The notes: generated from the letters alone by a model not told the origin. A stretch of DNA of 64,000 nt from Zobellella maritima (GCF_003075035.1 NZ_QCZE01000001.1:2108759-2172758), one strand, 5' to 3'. Counted from the stretch's first letter, positions 53,124 through 61,852 are shown. Numbers and translations: made by a program.

Positions 53124-54407
53124 TCAGCGCGGCTTGCGCCACAGCTGCTCCATGGTCAATGCCAGCAGGGTGCCTGCCAGCAGGCCATTGCCCAGCAAAT
53201 ACTGAGCCAGCCCGGGCAGGTGCCGGTACAGCCCGGCCGGTAGAAACATGCACCCCACGCCCAGCAGCAGCGACACGCCGATGATGGTGCTGGCGCGATT
53301 GTCCAGCGGCTGCTTGTTTAATAGCGTAAACGCCAGGCTGACCAGTTTGACGAAGGTCGCCAGCAACGCCGCATTCGCCACCGGCGCCGGCAATAACGCC
53401 AACAGGCTGACCAAGGCCGGAAACAGCGAGATCAGCGCCAGCAACACACACGCCAGCATAAAGGGTCCCCGCCGCCGATCACCGGTCAGTTGGACAAAGC
53501 CGGCAGTTACCGGCAAAGGCACAACGGCGATGGTTGAACCGGCACCGGCCAGGAAATGGCTAACCCCCGACACCCAGCTGCTGCGGTTGATAACCCGAGC
53601 GGTATCGACCTGGTCCCCGCTGACCACGGTACTCATCGCCGAAATGGCGGCAATCTGATTGGAAAACAGCAACAGCGAAAACAGCCCGGCCACGATCAGC
53701 ATACCGCTGTCCAGCTCGGGCACTCCCCATGCAAAGGGCATGGGAATATGCAGCCCACCCGCTACCGGGTCAGGCGCCGGTGCCATCAGTTCGAACAGAT
53801 AAAATCCCCCCCAGCCAACGACGATACCGACCAGCACGGCGTAGGTTCTCAGCAGGGTGTAACGGCTGAACGAGCAGAGCAGCACCCCGAGAAACACCAG
53901 TAGAGCCAGCAGCAATACCCCACCCGACATCAGCCCGCTGCGGGGATCCGTCACCATGCCCCGCATGAAAACGCCGGCCAACTGAATGACCAGGAGCAGG
54001 ATGAAACAGCCCGTTACCAGCGGGGTAAAGAGAAACAGCAGCCTGTGCACCTGCCGGACCAGACCGAGCACCAGCATGATCCCACCGGCGACCAGTACGC
54101 CCCCCTCCAGCAGCTGCAGGGTCATGGTGGCACTGTGTCCCTGGGCCGCGCCCAGCTGAGCCATGACCACGAAGACGATGGCCCAGGATCCGGCCGGACC
54201 ATCGGCAATCGGATATCGGTGCCCGAGCCAGGCCTGCAGCAACGAGCTCAGGCCGACCACCAGTAGGGTGCGCTGCATCAGGCCGGCAATTTCCGCGCCG
54301 CTCATGCCGAATGCCTGCCCCAGTACAATCGGTAGTGCCAGCGCATTGGCCAGCAGAAAGATAAACCACTGGCTAACACTCAGTCCCCATCCCAAATGAG
54401 CCTTCAT
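53124..54407 (-). CDS. NCS2-family purine/pyrimidine permease
   Basis: 427 residues with about 12-14 membrane segments. Features of the nucleobase-ascorbate family: FIFLLANALALPIVLGQAFGMSGAEIAGLMQRTLLVVGLSSLLQAWLGHRYPIADGPAGSW, FLFTPLVTGCFILLLVIQLAG, and NQIAAISAMSTVVSG in the later motif region. It is nearest to YbbY/PucJ-like subgroups. The nucleobase specificity cannot be read from this. It is a single gene with AAGGAC before the ATG. Confidence 0.88.
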   Translation of the reverse strand: MKAHLGWGLSVSQWFIFLLANALALPIVLGQAFGMSGAEIAGLMQRTLLVVGLSSLLQAWLGHRYPIADGPAGSWAIVFVVMAQLGAAQGHSATMTLQLLEGGVLVAGGIMLVLGLVRQVHRLLFLFTPLVTGCFILLLVIQLAGVFMRGMVTDPRSGLMSGGVLLLALLVFLGVLLCSFSRYTLLRTYAVLVGIVVGWGGFYLFELMAPAPDPVAGGLHIPMPFAWGVPELDSGMLIVAGLFSLLLFSNQIAAISAMSTVVSGDQVDTARVINRSSWVSGVSHFLAGAGSTIAVVPLPVTAGFVQLTGDRRRGPFMLACVLLALISLFPALVSLLALLPAPVANAALLATFVKLVSLAFTLLNKQPLDNRASTIIGVSLLLGVGCMFLPAGLYRHLPGLAQYLLGNGLLAGTLLALTMEQLWRKPR

Positions 54408-54879
54408 TGCATGTCCTTAGTTGAATATCAGCAGTGAGTCGGATCACCGAACCCGGCAGTACCGCCGTCTGCACCGGATGCCGGTTCAACCCGGAGTAGG
54501 TAGTGGGTTAAATCACCGCCGGGCCAGGCCCGGCACAGGGTGTCATACAGAAGCCGTGCCATTGGGTTCGATGGGCCGCCACGCGCCACAGGAAGAAACT
54601 GTAAAACACAGGATTCAAACCATTGGTAAAAATACTAACATAAATTGTTAGCAATATATTTATCTATCTTACGATGATTGAATGATGAAAAGTAAAACCT
54701 TGGAACAGGGCCTAGAATGCCCCCGCATTTCGGCATATTCCCTCTCGATGGAAATCGCCGAAAAGTACTCCGCCGGATACCTGCTGGGGGTCAGCTATCC
54801 GGCGGAGCCTCATATATGGGTCTGCGGTGCGGTAAGTTTGAGGCAGATCTCGCCTTTGCAGCACAGTAAAATCAGCAAC
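54408..54879. other. Intergenic region with two hairpins
   Basis: About 470 bases with no supported gene. Two adjacent hairpins lie at its right end. One spans about 54729-54763 (TTCGGC...GCCGAA with TTCC/GGAA inside). The other is a 12-bp stem CTCCGCCGGATA / TATCCGGCGGAG at 54768-54807 with an inner GCTG/CAGC. They sit downstream of zntR, on its 3' side, and may terminate it. Confidence 0.5.
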
Positions 54880-55308
54880 TTAACGGGCGTCGTTTTCCTT
54901 GGTCAGCAACTTGCCGTCGAGGGCTTCCAGGATCGAGCAGTGCTCGGCGCTTTCCATACCGCCGCAGCAGGCATCGGATAACTGTTTCAATGAACGACGG
55001 AACTGCTCCAGTTCGGCGATTTTTTCTTCCACTTCGTGCAACTTGCCGTCGGCCACCGCCTTGACCTCCATGCAGTGCGCCTCGGACTTGCCGACCCGCA
55101 GTGACAGCAGCTCTTCTACGTCTTTCAGGGAAAAGCCCACCCGCTTGCAGCGTAAAATAAAATGCAGTCGGCGCTTGTCTTCTTCCGTGTACAGGCGATA
55201 TCCGGACGGGCTCCGCAGGCCGGGGGTAAACAGACCTTCCTTTTCATAGAAACGCAGGGTATCAGCCTTAACGCCAAAGTGTTTAGCCAGCTCACCAATA
55301 CGATACAT
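54880..55308 (-). CDS. zntR: Zinc-responsive MerR-type regulator ZntR
   Basis: 142 residues from the ATG at 55308 (CGGAG upstream). Residue numbers match E. coli ZntR: Cys79 (divalent-metal marker, in SEAHCMEVKA), Cys114-Cys115 (ACCGG) and Cys124. His119 of ZntR is replaced by Glu119, with His123 next to Cys124, so metal preference (Zn versus Cd/Pb) may differ. It would activate a zinc exporter gene such as zntA, which is not in the window. It lies just before, and divergent from, purH. Confidence 0.92.
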   Translation of the reverse strand: MYRIGELAKHFGVKADTLRFYEKEGLFTPGLRSPSGYRLYTEEDKRRLHFILRCKRVGFSLKDVEELLSLRVGKSEAHCMEVKAVADGKLHEVEEKIAELEQFRRSLKQLSDACCGGMESAEHCSILEALDGKLLTKENDAR

Positions 55309-55393
55309 AAGGGACTCCGTTAGGTATTCTTGTTTACACATTAAACTTCTTGACACCAAGACAAATAGTCAAACAAGCAGCCGTAGAATACTG

Positions 55394-55468
55394 TATAATG
55401 CGCCGCCTCTGTTCTGGTACTCCAGGCGGTTTGGTAAAGTCCGCAGCCTCTGCGGACTTTACCAAACC
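55394..55468 (+). promoter_or_regulatory. purH promoter and leader hairpin
   Basis: TATAAT at 55394-55399 is a good -10 box; the -35 region is AT-rich with GTCAAA. A perfect 19-bp inverted repeat lies at 55428-55446 and 55450-55468 (GGTTTGGTAAAGTCCGCAG and its complement) with loop CCT, just 34 bases before the purH ATG. No U-run follows, so it is an attenuator or stability element rather than a standard terminator. Confidence 0.7.
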
Positions 55469-55502
55469 CCCCTATTGTTGACCGTTAAAGGAACGAGATC
55501 CC

Positions 55503-57086
55503 ATGGAAACAGCTCGACCCATTCGCCGTGCTCTGCTGAGCGTGTCCGATAAACAAGGCATCCTCGAGTTCGCTCAGGCACTGCATGCCCGTGGCGTGGA
55601 ACTGCTGTCCACCGGCGGCACCGCCCGGCTGCTTGCCGAGCAAGGACTGCCCGTCACCGAAGTATCCGATTATACCGGATTTCCCGAGATGATGGACGGC
55701 CGGGTCAAGACCCTGCACCCCAAGGTACACGGCGGTATCCTGGGTCGCCGTGGCAAGGACGATGCGATCATGTCCGAGCACGGTATCCAGCCCATCGACA
55801 TGGTGGTGGTCAACCTGTATCCGTTCGCCAATACCGTTGCCAAACCCGACTGCACCCTCGAAGATGCCATCGAGAATATCGATATCGGCGGCCCGACCAT
55901 GGTGCGCGCCGCGGCCAAAAACCACAACGATGTCGCTATTGTGGTGAACAGCGGCGATTATCCCAAGCTGCTGGCAGAGCTGGATGCCAACAACGGCAGC
56001 CTGACCCAGGCCACCCGCTTCAGCCTGGCCATCGCCGCCTTCGAGCATACCGCCCAGTATGACGGCATGATCGCCAACTATTTCGGCACCATGGTACCCG
56101 CCTATTGCGAGAGCCCTGCCGACTCCAAATTCCCGCGCACCATCAACTATCAGTTCACCAAGAAGCAGGATCTGCGCTACGGCGAAAACAGCCACCAGAG
56201 CGCCGCCTTCTACGTGGAAAACCAGATTGATGAAGCCTCGGTTGCCACCGCGCGCCAGCTGCAGGGCAAGGAGCTGTCTTACAACAATATTGCCGACACC
56301 GACGCTGCCCTGGAATGCGTGAAGGAATTCGACGCACCGGCCTGTGTGATCGTCAAACACGCCAACCCCTGCGGTGTAGCCCTCGGCGGCGATATCCTGG
56401 AAGCCTACAACCGCGCCTACCAGACCGACCCGACCTCTGCCTTCGGCGGCATCATCGCCTTTAACCGCGAGCTGGATGAAACCACCGCCCGCGCCATCAT
56501 CGAGCGTCAGTTCGTGGAAGTGATCATCGCACCGAGCATCTCCGACGCCGCCAAGGCCGCCGTTGCCGACAAGAAAAACGTGCGTCTGCTGGAATGCGGC
56601 CAGTGGCAGCAAGCCACCCAGGGCCTGGATATCAAGCGGGTCAACGGCGGTATCCTGGTACAAGACAGAGACCAGGGAATGGTCGGCCTGGATGACCTGA
56701 AAGTGGTCAGCAAGCGCCAGCCGACCGAAGAAGAGCTGCAAGACCTGCTGTTCTGCTGGAAAGTGGCCAAATATGTCAAATCCAACGCCATCGTCTACGC
56801 TAAAGACGGCCAGACCATAGGCGTCGGTGCCGGACAGATGAGCCGAGTGTATTCCGCCAAGATCGCCGGCATCAAGGCCGCGGATGAAGGCCTGACCGTG
56901 GCCGGTTCGGTGATGGCATCCGATGCCTTCTTCCCGTTCCGCGACGGCATCGACGCGGCCGCGGCCGCCGGCATCAGCTGCGTGATCCAGCCCGGCGGCT
57001 CCATGCGTGACGAAGAAGTGATCCAGGCGGCCGATGAGCACGGCATGACCATGGTCTTCACCGGCATGCGTCATTTCCGTCACTAA
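55503..57086 (+). CDS. purH: Bifunctional AICAR transformylase / IMP cyclohydrolase PurH
   Basis: 527 residues, usual length. The N-terminal MGS-like IMP cyclohydrolase domain (about 1-200) has [36 protein letters not shown] and [20 protein letters not shown]. The C-terminal AICAR transformylase has [50 protein letters not shown] and [37 protein letters not shown]. It performs the last two steps to IMP. purD follows, but a 437-base spacer with inverted repeats separates them instead of the usual short gap. Confidence 0.98.
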   Translation: METARPIRRALLSVSDKQGILEFAQALHARGVELLSTGGTARLLAEQGLPVTEVSDYTGFPEMMDGRVKTLHPKVHGGILGRRGKDDAIMSEHGIQPIDMVVVNLYPFANTVAKPDCTLEDAIENIDIGGPTMVRAAAKNHNDVAIVVNSGDYPKLLAELDANNGSLTQATRFSLAIAAFEHTAQYDGMIANYFGTMVPAYCESPADSKFPRTINYQFTKKQDLRYGENSHQSAAFYVENQIDEASVATARQLQGKELSYNNIADTDAALECVKEFDAPACVIVKHANPCGVALGGDILEAYNRAYQTDPTSAFGGIIAFNRELDETTARAIIERQFVEVIIAPSISDAAKAAVADKKNVRLLECGQWQQATQGLDIKRVNGGILVQDRDQGMVGLDDLKVVSKRQPTEEELQDLLFCWKVAKYVKSNAIVYAKDGQTIGVGAGQMSRVYSAKIAGIKAADEGLTVAGSVMASDAFFPFRDGIDAAAAAGISCVIQPGGSMRDEEVIQAADEHGMTMVFTGMRHFRH

Positions 57087-57151
57087 CAGGAGTCGGCCTG
57101 AAGGATAACGTAGTCGAATATCCGGCGGCCCTCGGGATGAGGTAGCCTCAC

Positions 57152-57457
57152 GCCGACACGCCGTGAACCCATCCCTGGGGCCGCGGCGGCGCCACCCATG
57201 GCGCCAATGGTCGGCTTAGAGGCTCCCCCATCCCTCTAGCTGTATACCGTGGCCGTCTGCAGGCATTATCCGACAGTGCCGATGCTGATCGAGAGCAAAG
57301 GGAGCGACTCCGCCGACCTTCCGTTTCAGGGATGAAACGGAGAGCGTACATGGGGCGAGCATGCTCGCCGTGACGAGTTGTTTCAGCCTGACCGAACATC
57401 CAGTAAATGTTCGCAGCAGGCTGAAACGACGAGTATCATGTCCCATAGCGTGTCGGC
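57152..57457. repeat. Inverted-repeat element between purH and purD
   Basis: The stretch is bounded by 10-bp inverted repeats GCCGACACGC (57152-57161) and GCGTGTCGGC (57448-57457). Inside are hairpins GGCGCC-acccat-GGCGCC (57188-57205), TCCGTTTC-agggat-GAAACGGA (57320-57341), a 16-bp palindrome (57354-57369), and an 11-bp stem GTTTCAGCCTG / CAGGCTGAAAC (57380-57427). Part of it matches 3086-3159. It looks like a non-coding MITE or REP-type composite. Confidence 0.65.
57349..57422 (+). repeat. 74-bp intergenic repeat, copy B
   Basis: Gapless match to the reverse complement of 3086-3159. Ends CATGGGGCGAGC and GTTCGCAGCAGGCT are identical, and the middle stem differs. Confidence 0.75.
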
Positions 57458-57523
57458 AGAGTCATCCCTTTGGTCGACTCTCAGCCTCCTCCGTTTTTGC
57501 GTTAACAGTTTAAGGAACAGACC

Positions 57524-58810
57524 ATGAAGGTATTGGTTATCGGCGGCGGTGGTCGCGAACATGCACTGGCCTGGAAAGCCGCCCAGTCACCCAAGGTAAG
57601 TCAGGTGTTTGTAGCACCGGGCAACGCCGGCACCGAGCTGGAACCCAGCCTCACCAATGTGGCCATTGCCGCCACCGACATCCACGATCTGCTGGCCTTT
57701 GCCAAAAAAGAACAGATCGGCCTGACCATAGTGGGCCCCGAAGCCCCGCTGGTAGCCGGTGTGGTCGATGCCTTCGAAGCCGAAGGCCTGACCATCTTCG
57801 GCCCGAGCAAGGCCGCCGCCCAGCTGGAAGGCTCCAAGGCCTTTACCAAGGACTTCCTTGCCCGGCAGCAGATCCCCACCGCCGATTATCAGAACTTTAC
57901 CCAGGTCGAACCGGCGCTGGCATATCTGCGGGAAAAAGGCGCCCCCATCGTGGTCAAAGCCGATGGCCTGGCCGCCGGCAAGGGGGTCATCGTCGCCATG
58001 ACCCTGGAAGAAGCGGAAGCGGCGGTACGCGACATGCTGGCCGGCAATGCCTTCGGCGACGCCGGCAGCCGGGTGGTGATCGAGGAGTTCCTCGACGGCG
58101 AGGAAGCGTCCTTTATCGTGATGGTCGACGGCGAGCATGTGCTGGCCATGGCCACCAGCCAGGATCACAAGCGGGTCGGCGACGGTGATACGGGTCCCAA
58201 CACCGGCGGCATGGGCGCCTACAGCCCGGCTCCGGTGGTCACCCCCGAAGTCCATCAGCGCATCATGGAGCAGGTGATCATGCCGACCGTGCAAGGCATG
58301 GCGGAAGAAGGCCATGTGTACAAGGGCTTCCTCTATGCGGGCCTGATGGTAAGCCCCGAAGGTCAGCCCAAGGTGATCGAGTTCAACTGCCGCTTCGGCG
58401 ATCCGGAAACTCAGCCGATCATGCTGCGCCTGCAGTCCGATCTGGTCGAGCTCTGCCTGGCCGGCTGCAACGGTACCCTGGACAAGATGACCGCCGACTT
58501 CGACCCGCGTGCCAGCGTGGGCGTGGTACTGGCGGCGGGCGGTTATCCCGGCCACTACCGGCAGGGCGACACCATCTCCGGCATTCCCGCCGAAACCGAA
58601 GGAGCCAAGGTGTTTCACGCTGGCAGCAAATTCAAGGACGGCGAACTGCTGACCTCCGGTGGACGGGTACTGTGCGCCACCGCCTTGGGCAACACCGTGA
58701 CCGAGGCCCAGCAAAACGCCTACGCCGTAACCCAGCAGATCAACTGGGATGGGGTCTTCTATCGCAACGATATCGCCTACCGCGCCATCGAACGCGAGCA
58801 GCAGAAATAA
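57524..58810 (+). CDS. purD: Phosphoribosylamine-glycine ligase PurD
   Basis: 428 residues: an N-terminal domain VLVIGGGGREHALAWKAAQS...VAPGNAGTE, ATP-grasp domain with PIVVKADGLAAGKGVIVA and VIEEFLDGEEASF, PNTGGMGAYSP, and FNCRFGDPETQPIM. It joins glycine to 5-phosphoribosylamine, the second step of purine synthesis. TTTAAGGAAC before the ATG gives its own ribosome site. It ends in a perfect terminator. hupA and other genes follow on the opposite strand. Confidence 0.98.
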   Translation: MKVLVIGGGGREHALAWKAAQSPKVSQVFVAPGNAGTELEPSLTNVAIAATDIHDLLAFAKKEQIGLTIVGPEAPLVAGVVDAFEAEGLTIFGPSKAAAQLEGSKAFTKDFLARQQIPTADYQNFTQVEPALAYLREKGAPIVVKADGLAAGKGVIVAMTLEEAEAAVRDMLAGNAFGDAGSRVVIEEFLDGEEASFIVMVDGEHVLAMATSQDHKRVGDGDTGPNTGGMGAYSPAPVVTPEVHQRIMEQVIMPTVQGMAEEGHVYKGFLYAGLMVSPEGQPKVIEFNCRFGDPETQPIMLRLQSDLVELCLAGCNGTLDKMTADFDPRASVGVVLAAGGYPGHYRQGDTISGIPAETEGAKVFHAGSKFKDGELLTSGGRVLCATALGNTVTEAQQNAYAVTQQINWDGVFYRNDIAYRAIEREQQK

Positions 58811-58838
58811 CCGCTATCAGCGGTAAGCAATCAGACAC

Positions 58839-58866
58839 AAAGAGGGGCCAATCATGGCCCCTCTTT
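58839..58866. terminator. purD terminator
   Basis: Perfect 11-bp stem AAAGAGGGGCC / GGCCCCTCTTT, loop AATCAT, 28 bases past purD. It also faces the end of the anti-sigma gene. Confidence 0.85.
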
Positions 58867-58991
58867 ACTTCCAGGCTTTCGACGTCTCCTGGGCACCGGC
58901 CTTGGCATTCCCGCGCAGAGCACAGGATCAAGAAGCATCGAGCATCATGTGTTCACGGCGAGTCGGCGGAGCCGGCCTTCCGGCTGCTATT

Positions 58992-59672
58992 TTATAACCA
59001 CTCCCTCAGCTGCAGGCAGGGGCCCTCCGAGAGCCAGCCGCTCTGTTCCGGTGTTCGTTCAACGCTGGTGGTCAGCACCAGCCGCTCGGCCTCCGCCACC
59101 GCCAGCCAGCGTGCCTTGTCCAGCGACCATTCCCGGTTGTTGCTGCCGGGCCTGCCCAGCAGCAGCCAGTTGCCGTCCCTGCCCTGGGCCCACAACGCCA
59201 TCGGCTGTTCGGTCCAATGCTCCCCTTCAATCCCCAGGCGCACCACCCCTGGCTTAAGCCGGGTCACATTGACCACCCACTGGACCGACTCGACCGGCCC
59301 ATTCAACGCCGCAATATAATGGGGGCCGGGCGGTAATGCCGGTGCTTGCCACAACCAGAGGCTGACCGCCAGCAACAGGCCGGCAGCCAGGGCAAACAAT
59401 GAACGCCACAGCTTCATCTGGGATTGCTGGCTTGGTCCCCACAGCCGCTGCTCTATGCCCGACCAAACCGCGGCGGCTGGCTGCACCGCCGTGCCCTCGG
59501 ACAGGGGGTGGAGACGCTCCTGCCAGTCCCGGATCGCCAGCGCCAGGGCGGGAACCCGCCGGCTCAATGTCCGACAACGTCGGCGGACCCTGAACGTCTG
59601 CACCCCCAGCACATAACGCTGGGCCAGGTGCCCCACGATCGACGGATGTTGATATCTTAACGGCACAGACAT
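58992..59672 (-). CDS. Anti-sigma factor (RskA-like, membrane)
   Basis: 226 residues from the ATG at 59672 with GAGGTTA upstream; the gene overlaps the sigma gene end by 16 bases. N-terminal cytoplasmic zinc-free anti-sigma region (HPSIVGHLAQRYVLGVQTFRVRRRCRTLSRRVPALALAIRDWQERLHPL), one membrane helix (LWRSLFALAAGLLLAVSLWLW), and a C-terminal periplasmic RskA domain (VVNVTRLKPGVVRLGIEG, WSLDKARWLAVAEAERLVLTTSVERTPEQSGW). It would hold the neighbouring sigma factor until an envelope signal. Confidence 0.85.
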   Translation of the reverse strand: MSVPLRYQHPSIVGHLAQRYVLGVQTFRVRRRCRTLSRRVPALALAIRDWQERLHPLSEGTAVQPAAAVWSGIEQRLWGPSQQSQMKLWRSLFALAAGLLLAVSLWLWQAPALPPGPHYIAALNGPVESVQWVVNVTRLKPGVVRLGIEGEHWTEQPMALWAQGRDGNWLLLGRPGSNNREWSLDKARWLAVAEAERLVLTTSVERTPEQSGWLSEGPCLQLREWL

Positions 59673-60196
59673 GTTTTTAACCTCTCCAGCCCCCGCTTCA
59701 GCCAGGATTTCACCGTGCCTAACGGCGCTCCCAGGTGACTGCTGAGCTCTTCGTGGGTCAGGCCATGGCGATAGCATAGCTCCAGAGCCTGACGGCTTTC
59801 ACCGCCCAGCTGCGCCAGGCAGTGTTGCAACCTGGGATGTCGCGATGGCAGGACCATCTCGGCGTCCGGCTCCAGCTCGGCGAGCTGTTGCAGCAGTACC
59901 CGCCTGCGCCCCTGCTGGCGCAGCTGATCCAGCGCCAGATGCCGGAACAGGCTGAACAGCCAGGCCTGTGCCGAGCCCTGGCCGGGATCGAACAGTTCAG
60001 CCTTATGCCAGAGCTTGACAAAGCCTTCTTGCAGCAGGTCCTCCGCCTGGGCCCGGTCTTGTGTCAACCGCAGCAATACCCCCAGCAGATTTGGAGCCTG
60101 GGCCCGATACAACTGCGCCAGCGCGGACTTTTCCCCCCGGCCGATTGCGACCAGTAACTCGGTGATCTCTGCTCCACTCACGTTTTTATCAGCCAT
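59657..60196 (-). CDS. ECF-family RNA polymerase sigma factor
   Basis: 179 residues from ATG 60196; ATG 60238 would add 14 residues and neither has a clear ribosome site. Region 2: ALAQLYRAQAPNLLGVLLRLTQDRAQAEDLLQEGFVKLWHKA, AWLFSLFRHLALDQLRQQGRR. Region 4: ALELCYRHGLTHEELSSHLGAPLGTVKSWLKRGLERLKTCL. It pairs with the overlapping anti-sigma gene. The divergent secreted-protein gene at 60293 is a probable target. Confidence 0.9.
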   Translation of the reverse strand: MADKNVSGAEITELLVAIGRGEKSALAQLYRAQAPNLLGVLLRLTQDRAQAEDLLQEGFVKLWHKAELFDPGQGSAQAWLFSLFRHLALDQLRQQGRRRVLLQQLAELEPDAEMVLPSRHPRLQHCLAQLGGESRQALELCYRHGLTHEELSSHLGAPLGTVKSWLKRGLERLKTCLCR

Positions 60197-60292
60197 TTTT
60201 ATATAAAACGCCCGCCCCCCGAAAAAAGATGCATCCATCTACGAGCTTCATGCGTATTTATCCTGAACCCTACACTTCAAGGAAAAGAACAG

Positions 60293-60661
60293 ATGATGAA
60301 AAAAGCATTGCTTGGTTTAACCCTGACTTTCAGCCTGCACGCCCTGGCGGCCCCGGTACTGGTAGCCAACAGCCAGGATGGCGACATCCTCACTAACGAA
60401 GCGGGAATGAGCTTATATGTGTTCGACAAGGATGCCCAGGGGATAAGCAACTGTAATGATCAGTGCGCCGCCAACTGGCCACCTCTGGCCGCCGGTGTCG
60501 ATGACCGGGCCGAAGGCAATTATGGCATTGTTGCCCGGGCCGATGGCAGCCTGCAATGGAGCTACAAGGGTCAGCCATTGTATTTGTGGGTGAAAGACCA
60601 AACGGCTGGCGATACCACGGGGGACGGCGTTAAAGATGTCTGGCATCTGGCCCGTCCATAA
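60293..60661 (+). CDS. COG4315-type secreted repeat protein
   Basis: 122 residues, preceded by AAGGAAAAG. Signal peptide MMKKALLGLTLTFSLHALAA, then two copies of the family repeat: LTNEAGMSLYVFDKDAQGISNCNDQCAANWPPLAAG and SLQWSYKGQPLYLWVKDQTAGDTTGDGVKDVWHLARP. Proteins of this type are often encoded beside ECF sigma/anti-sigma pairs. Biochemical role unknown. A terminator follows the stop. Confidence 0.88.
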   Translation: MMKKALLGLTLTFSLHALAAPVLVANSQDGDILTNEAGMSLYVFDKDAQGISNCNDQCAANWPPLAAGVDDRAEGNYGIVARADGSLQWSYKGQPLYLWVKDQTAGDTTGDGVKDVWHLARP

Positions 60662-60665
60662 AAAT

Positions 60666-60690
60666 AAAGAGCCCTGAACGGGCTCTTTTT
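60666..60690. terminator. Terminator between secreted-protein and CbiX-like genes
   Basis: Stem AAAGAGCCC / GGGCTCTTT, loop TGAAC, with U-runs on both sides. It serves convergent genes. Confidence 0.85.
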
Positions 60691-61045
60691 ATAGCTGCTG
60701 CCCCAACCAGTCGGCAAAGCCCGGCAGGGCCCCCAGATGGGGCAGCAAGGCAATATCCAGTTCCGGATATTGCCGTTGCTTCTCGGCGATAACCGAGGGC
60801 AGATCCGTGACCACATGTTTTCCCTCGGCCAGAAAATAGGGGAACAGGCGGATACAGCGTGCCCCCGCCGCAACCTGGTTGTCGATCGCCTGCCCCAGGT
60901 CAGGTTCGGCCAGCTCCCAAAACGCATGACCGGTCAAATCAAACTTGGGAGCAAGCCCGCTGTTCAGGGCCCGTGAAAACCGGGCAATTTCATCATTTGC
61001 TGCGGCCCGACGACTGCCATGGGCCACCAGTATAAACCCCTTCAT
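60689..61045 (-). CDS. CbiX/SirB-like chelatase domain protein
   Basis: 118 residues, the single-domain CbiX(S) size. MKGFILVAHGSRRAAANDEIARFSRAL contains the metal-binding His in VAHGSR, and a second conserved stretch is RLFPYFLAEGKHVVTDLPSVI. Relatives insert Co2+ or Fe2+ into sirohydrochlorin, for cobalamin or siroheme. No other tetrapyrrole genes adjoin it, so the metal is unknown. It starts one base after the stop of the upstream unrecognised gene. Confidence 0.85.
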   Translation of the reverse strand: MKGFILVAHGSRRAAANDEIARFSRALNSGLAPKFDLTGHAFWELAEPDLGQAIDNQVAAGARCIRLFPYFLAEGKHVVTDLPSVIAEKQRQYPELDIALLPHLGALPGFADWLGQQL

Positions 61046-61046
61046 A

Positions 61047-61469
61047 TTACTCCTGTTTCAGATCTATCTCGGGTGGTTGAGCGCTCAGTACATCCACGCA
61101 GAAATCCCAGCTGGATATACGGTAATGCTGAATATCCTCATCAAGGTGGGCGCCATGGGTTTCCTGATGAAACCAGGTCAGAAAACGGGAAGGCGTGATT
61201 AGCTGGATCTGACTGTCGATATCCCACTCGTCGTCGTCCACCTGTTCCAGAACATCGGCACCTTCAAGCACCCGGTAACCATACAGATGTTCAAATACCA
61301 GTTGATACGATACCTGTGGCGGGCTGTCGATATCGGTCGGGATCCCCATTGAGAGCACAAGATTGCCGTTCCAGACATCCTGATGCAGTGCGGTTAACAT
61401 TAGGCCGGTGGTCAGTCCGCAGGCTCCAGCCCATGGTACAGCCACTTGTCGAATTGCATTTAGTTCCAT
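61047..61469 (-). CDS. Unrecognised conserved-type protein
   Basis: 140 residues with a strong ribosome site (GGGAGG eight bases before the ATG). No family is recognised. It is acidic, without signal peptide or clear membrane helix. There is a Gly/Leu-rich N-terminal stretch (WAGACGLTTGLMLTALHQDVW), an acidic middle (LEQVDDDEWDIDSQIQLI), and a C-terminal part with Trp and His (FLTWFHQETHGAHLDEDIQHYRISSWDFCVDVL). Coupled to the CbiX-like gene (one base apart), it may be part of the same metal or tetrapyrrole function. That is inference from position only. Confidence 0.7.
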   Translation of the reverse strand: MELNAIRQVAVPWAGACGLTTGLMLTALHQDVWNGNLVLSMGIPTDIDSPPQVSYQLVFEHLYGYRVLEGADVLEQVDDDEWDIDSQIQLITPSRFLTWFHQETHGAHLDEDIQHYRISSWDFCVDVLSAQPPEIDLKQE

Positions 61470-61542
61470 AACGACCTCCCTGATCCGGGTAAGGGTCTGA
61501 ATCAGTTATAACAGTCCGGGAGTAAAGGGGGCAAGTCGGGGC

Positions 61543-61570
61543 AAAAAAAAACCCGGCCAGGCCGGGTTTT
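61543..61570 (-). terminator. hupA terminator
   Basis: Stem ACCCGGC / GCCGGGT with a three-base loop, followed on the minus strand by TTTTTTTTTGC. A strong terminator ten bases past hupA. Confidence 0.9.
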
Positions 61571-61579
61571 GGGAATGCG

Positions 61580-61852
61580 TTACTTAACTGCGTCTTTCAG
61601 GGCCTTACCAGCAACAAAGCTGGGTACGTTTGCCGCCGCGATCTGGATCTCTTTACCGGTTTGAGGATTGCGGCCGGTACGGGCAGCACGATGGCTCACC
61701 TTGAAAGTGCCGAAGCCAACCAGTTGTACCGGGTCACCTTCTTTCAGGCTTTGGGTGATGCCACTTAGCACTTCTTCCAATGCGGCCTTGGCTTGAGTCT
61801 TGGTCAGATCTGCTTTGGCGGCGATTGCATCGACAAGCTGAGTCTTGTTCAT
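61580..61852 (-). CDS. hupA: Nucleoid protein HU-alpha
   Basis: 90 residues from the ATG at 61852, the HU length: [90 protein letters not shown]. The DNA-intercalating Pro lies in RNPQTG. HU bends and compacts DNA. Its position near purHD is the same as in many gammaproteobacteria, which supports the taxonomic guess. An in-frame upstream ATG at 61876 is not needed. Confidence 0.97.
   Translation of the reverse strand: MNKTQLVDAIAAKADLTKTQAKAALEEVLSGITQSLKEGDPVQLVGFGTFKVSHRAARTGRNPQTGKEIQIAAANVPSFVAGKALKDAVK

Noticed and set aside
54682-54981. Short plus-strand open frame starting ATGATGAAAAG
   Set aside because: It spans two hairpins and overlaps zntR antisense. No family pattern.
55385-55500. 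PurR box before purH
   Set aside because: I looked for the ACGCAAACGTTTGCGT palindrome and did not find a convincing copy. Only the 19-bp hairpin is clear.
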